A stretch of 64,000 bases of DNA from an uncultured Bacteroidales bacterium (GTDB lineage: Bacteria; Bacteroidota; Bacteroidia; Bacteroidales; P3): contig CAMVGR010000004.1 of NCBI GenBank assembly GCA_947167075.1, forward strand, positions 1 through 64,000. Reading direction: 5' to 3'. Below are positions 59,820 through 64,000 of the stretch, piece after piece. Positions within the stretch are counted from its first letter, which is position 1. Each line of letters opens with the position of its first letter. The notes beneath the pieces are model-generated. The model made no database searches. It worked only from the letters and a program-made list of their open reading frames with translations, and had not been told where the DNA came from. Made by a program: the position numbers and the translations under genes.

Positions 59820-60427
59820 AGGTTTACTATTCTGTTGCACAGCTCTGAGGCAGCCTGCTGATTGTGTGTAGAAAAGAGGATGGCAGTGCCATTGTCGCGC
59901 AGACGTGCTATTTCATCCTTAAAGTGAGAGGCGTTGTTAGCGTCGAAACCGGAGAAAGGCTCGTCCAGTATAAGCAGTTTCGGATTGTGTGCTACGGTGA
60001 TGACAAACTGCAGCCGTTGTTGCATTCCCTTGCTCAATTTGCCCGTCTGCCGATGCTCCCATCCCTCCATACCGAGGCGTGTGAACCATTGTTGCAGCGA
60101 GGTCTTGGCATCGCACAGGGGCATCCCTTTGAGTTGTGTGAAATATAGGGCTTGCTCTATCACCGACATGTGACGGTACAGGCCTCGTTCCTCGGGGAGA
60201 TAGCCAATATGGTCGAAGTCGGAAATGGCGATAGGATGATCTTCATACATAATGCGTCCACTGTCGGGCACAAGCAGACCAGTGATGATGCGAAGCAGGG
60301 TTGTCTTCCCTGCACCATTAGCTCCCATCAGTCCTACTATTTCGCCGGCATCCACGTGAAGGGATATTCCGTTCAAGACAACGTGCGATGCAAAGCTCTT
60401 GGTAATATTATCTACTTGAAGTATCAT
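59816..60427 (-). CDS. ABC transporter ATP-binding protein
   Basis: 203 aa from the ATG at 60427 (MILQVDNITKSF); longer in-frame starts run into the upstream gene. Walker A GANGAGKTT, signature LSKGMQQR (a variant of LSGGQ), Walker B LLILDEPFSGFD and switch THNQQ. It is short for the family, ending just after the switch His region. Coupled to both neighbours by 4-nt overlaps. Confidence 0.92.
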   Translation of the reverse strand: MILQVDNITKSFASHVVLNGISLHVDAGEIVGLMGANGAGKTTLLRIITGLLVPDSGRIMYEDHPIAISDFDHIGYLPEERGLYRHMSVIEQALYFTQLKGMPLCDAKTSLQQWFTRLGMEGWEHRQTGKLSKGMQQRLQFVITVAHNPKLLILDEPFSGFDANNASHFKDEIARLRDNGTAILFSTHNQQAASELCNRIVNL

Positions 60428-62430
60428 CTTTTCATCTTTATCAAAATGGTTTCGCAGGCAAGCATAGCGAGCATCAGGACAAGGCACAACTGCCACAGCG
60501 AATGCCCACCGTTGCGCTCTAGAAGGGCTTCGGTCAGCGTCTTCTCGGTGTGACGTAGAATGGTGTAGCATGGGGTGTCGTGCGTGAACTTGCCCAACTC
60601 GTCAGGGGTGTAAAAAAGCATCTGCGATTCCAAGCGTGATCTGTTCAGTGCAAGGTGTTCGTTGTCGAGGGTGTAGATGCCATCGTCGGTGGGTTCGCCA
60701 TGTAGGATTAGCATCTGACGTGTACCTACCTGCCTGATGTCGGGAATGATCTGAAAACCATTGGGCCCGTGCAGTTCGGGTGGTGTATGCCCTATGTCGT
60801 GTGGTTCGAGCAGATAGATGGGGTTCCGGGAACCAATAATATGGTCGATTGGGGCAGAGAAGCGACTGTAGAGAGCCATATTGTAGATGGTAGGAACAAA
60901 AAGAGCCTGATTGACAAGGCTATTGTGTTCGGCACGTAAGGGCGTGGTGAAGAGGTAAATGATCCCTTTGTCGTGTGGGTTGATGGTGAGAAGCGGGGAG
61001 CCGTCGGCGAGCATCATGACGGGCTGTGCGACGTGGACGGATGGGGATAGTGTGTAGTGTCCTTTTATGGTCGGCATCTCGTCGTTCTCGTTTCTACTAC
61101 TGAACACTCCCTCGTAAAGGCTTGCTTTATCATCGATAAGGTTTACTCGGGTGCTATGTGCAAGCCATTTGTTAAGCTGTGGTGCCTGTGCACTGGCAAG
61201 AAGAGCATTGAGGGAGGAGGGTGAGTGGTCGGGTGAGGGAATGGCCAACAGGCTTCCGCCCTCGGCTATCCACTGGCCAATTTGCTCTATTTCTCCGCTG
61301 GAGAGGCTTTTTGTTTCGTTCAAGACTAGCAAGTCTGTATTGGAAAGGTCGGAGGGGAGGTATTGCCCAGAGGTGTGGACGATGGTGCTGTCCGATGAGA
61401 AGAGTTTGCCGATGTATTCGTTTCGGGCTGAGCTATAAAGCTCAAATACCTTTTTCTGGTCATTTACCCGTATCGAGAACCATCGATGATCGTCGAATAC
61501 AATGGGATAGTCCTCGATAGCGATTAGTCCATCGATATATCCTGCGTGGTCGAGAGCGAATCTCATGGTGGTTTCGATGCTACCGTTGGCGGGTATATCG
61601 ACGGATGCTATGGCACGTTCGTGTCCTTCAAGTAGCAGTTTTACAGGCACCTTCTCTACATCATGCTGGCCTGTATTGCACAGCTTCACACTCACATTCA
61701 CATTTCCTCCAACGAAAAAGGCCGGTGCATCGAACATGAATGTGTCGATATATATGTTGTCGATACTGTTGCCTTGAAGGGGGACCATCGTCAGATGCAC
61801 ATTGCTGTCGACCGGAAAGCTAAACAGGTCGGTGGTGCTTTGCTGGAAGTCTGATATGATATAACTGCTGATGTTGTGGTGTGTATACTGTTTCAGAAAG
61901 TCGAGCTGCCTTTGGATTATCCCGCTCATCAGTGGCGATGCCGGCGTGGTCTCCACTTGGTCTAGCCGCTCGTACAGTTCGTCGCGGCTGAGGAGTTGTG
62001 ATTGCGACGGCAAGAGGTCGGCGGTTATGAGTTGAAACCGGTCGCTGACAGAATAGGCTTCTGCTATTTCACGAACCTTTTGTCGAGCCATATCCAGCAT
62101 ACTGCCCTCTGCCGACGACTGGTCCATGCTCAGCGTATTGTCGATATAGATGCTGACAATATTATCGCCCGATTGCAAGTCTTGTCCGCGTTTCCCCAGT
62201 TTGGGCTGGGCGAATGCCAGAACAAGGAAGAGTATGGCCAACGTGCGGGCCAGGAGGATGAGCCAGTGGTTGATTCGTCTGTGTTGCCGCTGTTCGATGT
62301 ATATCTCTTTCAGGGTGTCGGTATTGCTGAAGTATATCTTCCGATAGCGCCGGATATTGATCAGGTGGATGATCAGGGGAATTAGTATGGCCGGCAGTGC
62401 CCATAGGAAGAGCGGGTGGCTAAAGTACAT
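60424..62430 (-). CDS. BatA-domain membrane protein (VWA-like)
   Basis: 668 aa. The N-terminal BatA/aerotolerance domain is FSHPLFLWALPAILIPLIIHLINIRRYR with two membrane helices (about 5-25 and 55-75). IYIDNTLSMDQSS (about 93-105) resembles a VWA MIDAS loop. A beta-rich middle, a glutamine-amidotransferase-like segment around 340-450 and a C-terminal membrane helix (about 645-663) follow. Function in Bacteroidota is not known; it may act in envelope stress. It overlaps the ATPase gene by 4 nt and nth by 11 nt. Confidence 0.85.
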   Translation of the reverse strand: MYFSHPLFLWALPAILIPLIIHLINIRRYRKIYFSNTDTLKEIYIEQRQHRRINHWLILLARTLAILFLVLAFAQPKLGKRGQDLQSGDNIVSIYIDNTLSMDQSSAEGSMLDMARQKVREIAEAYSVSDRFQLITADLLPSQSQLLSRDELYERLDQVETTPASPLMSGIIQRQLDFLKQYTHHNISSYIISDFQQSTTDLFSFPVDSNVHLTMVPLQGNSIDNIYIDTFMFDAPAFFVGGNVNVSVKLCNTGQHDVEKVPVKLLLEGHERAIASVDIPANGSIETTMRFALDHAGYIDGLIAIEDYPIVFDDHRWFSIRVNDQKKVFELYSSARNEYIGKLFSSDSTIVHTSGQYLPSDLSNTDLLVLNETKSLSSGEIEQIGQWIAEGGSLLAIPSPDHSPSSLNALLASAQAPQLNKWLAHSTRVNLIDDKASLYEGVFSSRNENDEMPTIKGHYTLSPSVHVAQPVMMLADGSPLLTINPHDKGIIYLFTTPLRAEHNSLVNQALFVPTIYNMALYSRFSAPIDHIIGSRNPIYLLEPHDIGHTPPELHGPNGFQIIPDIRQVGTRQMLILHGEPTDDGIYTLDNEHLALNRSRLESQMLFYTPDELGKFTHDTPCYTILRHTEKTLTEALLERNGGHSLWQLCLVLMLAMLACETILIKMKR

Positions 62431-63079
62431 GACTGCCTCCTCTCTGCTTAGATGTGTAGTACTTGCACACCGAGGTCAAACCACATTCGTCGCATTTGGG
62501 ATTGCGAGCACGGCAAACATACCTGCCGTGCAGAATGAGCCAATGATGGGCTTTGGAGAGGATGTGTGCTGGAAAGTGTTTTACCAACTCGTTCTCCGTC
62601 TGGAGGGGTGTCCGGCTGTTGTTCGTCAGCCCAATGCGGTTAGATACCCGAAACACATGGGTGTCTACCGGCATGGCGGGCCGGTCGAAGTATACTGCCT
62701 CCATCACATTGGCGGTTTTCCTCCCCACTCCGGGCAGCCTCTGCAGGTTGTCCATATCGTCGGGCACAATGCCATCGTACTCGTCGACCAGCATCCTGGA
62801 CAGGTTGGCCAAGTGGCGACTCTTATTGTGCGGGTACGATACGGAGTGGATATACTTGAAGATGTCCTCTTCGGAGGCTTTGGCCATGTCGAAGGGGGTA
62901 GGGTAGGCGGCAAACAGGGCGGGCGTGACCATATTCACCCGCTTGTCGGTGCACTGCGCCGATAGAACTACGGCAACCAGAAGCTGGAACGGATTGTTGT
63001 AGTGTAGTTCGGTCTGTGCCACAGGCATCGACGACTCGAAGTATCTGGTCACATAGTCGTACAGCTCCTTTTTTCTCAT
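62420..63079 (-). CDS. nth: Endonuclease III
   Basis: 219 aa. Helix-hairpin-helix LPGVGRKTAN (115-124) with catalytic Lys121, Asp139 in VDTHVFR, and the iron-sulfur cluster ligands Cys189, Cys196, Cys199, Cys205 (C-x6-C-x2-C-x5-C). DNA glycosylase/AP lyase for oxidised pyrimidines. It overlaps the following gene (63076) by 4 nt. Confidence 0.96.
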   Translation of the reverse strand: MRKKELYDYVTRYFESSMPVAQTELHYNNPFQLLVAVVLSAQCTDKRVNMVTPALFAAYPTPFDMAKASEEDIFKYIHSVSYPHNKSRHLANLSRMLVDEYDGIVPDDMDNLQRLPGVGRKTANVMEAVYFDRPAMPVDTHVFRVSNRIGLTNNSRTPLQTENELVKHFPAHILSKAHHWLILHGRYVCRARNPKCDECGLTSVCKYYTSKQRGGSHVL

Positions 63080-64000
63080 TTCGCGTGATTTAATGTGACC
63101 ATGACGGGGTAGTGGTCGCTGATGTCGGTTCGGATACGTCGGTAGCGGAGGGTCTGAAGCTCTTTGCTATGGAACACCATGTCGATTCTAAACTTGGGGA
63201 ATCCTCCATTGTAGGTGATGCTTAGTCCGTTACCTTTTTCTTTGAAACAGTCTGTCATCACCTCGCTGATGTGCCGGTATAGCCAGGATGAGGGTATGTC
63301 GTTGAAGTCGCCTGCTAGCACCAATGGTACAGAACTGCCAGCCACGACGGATGAGATGCAGTCGGTCCATTCCTTCTCGTGACTGAGGATGGTCTCTTTC
63401 ACTTTATGGAGTGTCGGACGGATGCTCTCCTGCACTTCTCCGTGTCTCGCACGGTCGATTTCTTTCCGGTCGCTATCGTTGAACTGGTAGCTGTTCATGT
63501 GTACGCAGCATACTCGTAGCTTATCGTGCTCTTTCATCACCTCTACCAGTATCTTCTCTTTGTCCAGTTTGGTGACGTAGGTGATTGGCAGTCGGCTGAA
63601 TACCACTGTGCCGTATGGTATCCCTTTCGACGACATCTGTGCACCATAGTAGTGGTTATATCCCATCACCTCGAGCGAATCTACAATGTTCACCTTTTTG
63701 GTCATGGCAAATTCTTGCAGACAGAGTATGTCTGGAGATGTCTTGTGTATTAGTTCGATAAAGTGCAGCGCGATGGTATCGTTGGTTGATAATTGGTTAG
63801 ACCGACCATGGAATTGGTGTACGTTGAAGGTCATCAATGATACCATCTGTGGATGTGTGTCCGAATCGGGTGTCTTGGCATCCAGCCCAATATGAAAATA
63901 GCTGGTCAGAAAGCTCCATCGCAGTGCGATGACAAGAATGCTGAGCAGGGCTGTCCATCGACGCATGAGTAGCCAAACAATTACCATCGCTATATTTGCA
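63076..64000 (-). CDS. Endonuclease/exonuclease/phosphatase family membrane protein, 5' end outside the window
   Basis: At least 308 residues. The reading frame continues upstream of the ATG at 63987 (residues A-N-I-A precede MVIVWLLMRRW), matching the third membrane helix of a common Bacteroidota protein, so the true start lies beyond 64000. The EEP domain is clear: LMTFNVHQF, DILCLQEF (catalytic Glu), GTVVFSRLPI, VCCVHMNS, LAGDFNDIPSSW and SDHYPVMVTL (terminal Asp-His). Substrate unknown; nuclease or phosphatase. Confidence 0.9.
   Translation of the reverse strand, partial: ANIAMVIVWLLMRRWTALLSILVIALRWSFLTSYFHIGLDAKTPDSDTHPQMVSLMTFNVHQFHGRSNQLSTNDTIALHFIELIHKTSPDILCLQEFAMTKKVNIVDSLEVMGYNHYYGAQMSSKGIPYGTVVFSRLPITYVTKLDKEKILVEVMKEHDKLRVCCVHMNSYQFNDSDRKEIDRARHGEVQESIRPTLHKVKETILSHEKEWTDCISSVVAGSSVPLVLAGDFNDIPSSWLYRHISEVMTDCFKEKGNGLSITYNGGFPKFRIDMVFHSKELQTLRYRRIRTDISDHYPVMVTLNHAK

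Noticed and set aside
62357-62965. 202-aa plus-strand open frame
   Set aside because: Antisense shadow of nth; the iron-sulfur and helix-hairpin-helix motifs are on the minus strand.

Overview
The window is a Bacteroidales chromosome segment, probably Prevotella-like or a related gut or oral genus. Promoters follow the Bacteroidota -33 TTTG / -7 TAnnTTTG pattern, starts generally lack strong Shine-Dalgarno sites, and the gene content is typical of the order: GxxExxY and four-helix-bundle proteins, a DUF6266-like protein, a paired late epimerase and WecA-type transferase, a BatA-domain protein and a zinc-less sirtuin. I found no rRNA, tRNA or CRISPR array.

Layout. 1-2.1 kb: a broken UDP-glucuronate 4-epimerase gene carrying 9-bp-phased repeats and a 79-bp insertion, then a tandem array with a ~203-bp unit. 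2.1-2.8 kb: a minus-strand DUF6266-like gene with its own terminator and promoter. 3.65-11.7 kb: a nonulosonic (pseudaminic-type) acid operon (pseB, pseC, aldo/keto reductase, SpsF-type cytidylyltransferase, class III aminotransferase, two GNATs, pseI, nanQ-like). 11.8-17.4 kb: a compact seven-gene cassette with a HEPN-motif protein, a DUF262 protein, a DUF3696-type ATPase and a protein with a RelE/HigB-like tail; it looks like a defence operon. 17.6-28.5 kb: a strikingly AT-rich glycan block (secreted sialidase-like protein, flippase, NTase/kinase/TMP-kinase-like trio, polymerase, glycosyltransferases including one with a GT42-like motif, two acetyltransferases). 28.5-38.8 kb: WecG/TagA transferase, Gfo/Idh/MocA oxidoreductase, GDP-L-fucose synthesis (gmd, fcl) and fucose handling (nucleotidyltransferase/GHMP kinase, permease, mutarotase), then a late sugar epimerase. 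38.8-47.3 kb: a second defence region with complete qatABCD and a Septu-like ATPase plus HNH pair. 47.4-50.4 kb: WecA-type transferase, WbuC cupin, nucleotidyltransferase and a helicase-associated-domain protein. 50.6-64 kb: housekeeping-like genes (zinc-ribbon protein, sirtuin, Ig-like lipoprotein, second flippase, lipoprotein, recJ, ABC exporter pair, BatA protein, nth, and an endonuclease/exonuclease/phosphatase protein cut by the window end).

Function. The 3.6-50 kb part reads as one surface polysaccharide locus. It would make CMP-nonulosonate and GDP-fucose, assemble an undecaprenyl-linked repeat unit (WecA-type start, GT4/GT26/GT42-like steps, acetylation), flip and polymerise it. Two defence cassettes interrupt it.

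The most notable signal is a set of four intergenic elements (about 4.7, 32.4, 34.2 and 35.8 kb). Each holds one small gene (S23-type four-helix bundle, or GxxExxY nuclease-like). Each is bounded by short-period arrays of 7- or 8-bp units in inverted orientation, and the unit sequence differs between element types. They sit directly after the stop codon of one operon gene and directly before the next, and in two cases their repeat supplies the start codon and first ~13 residues of the downstream protein. Similar heptad arrays without a gene occur elsewhere, and one lies in frame inside the fucose permease gene.
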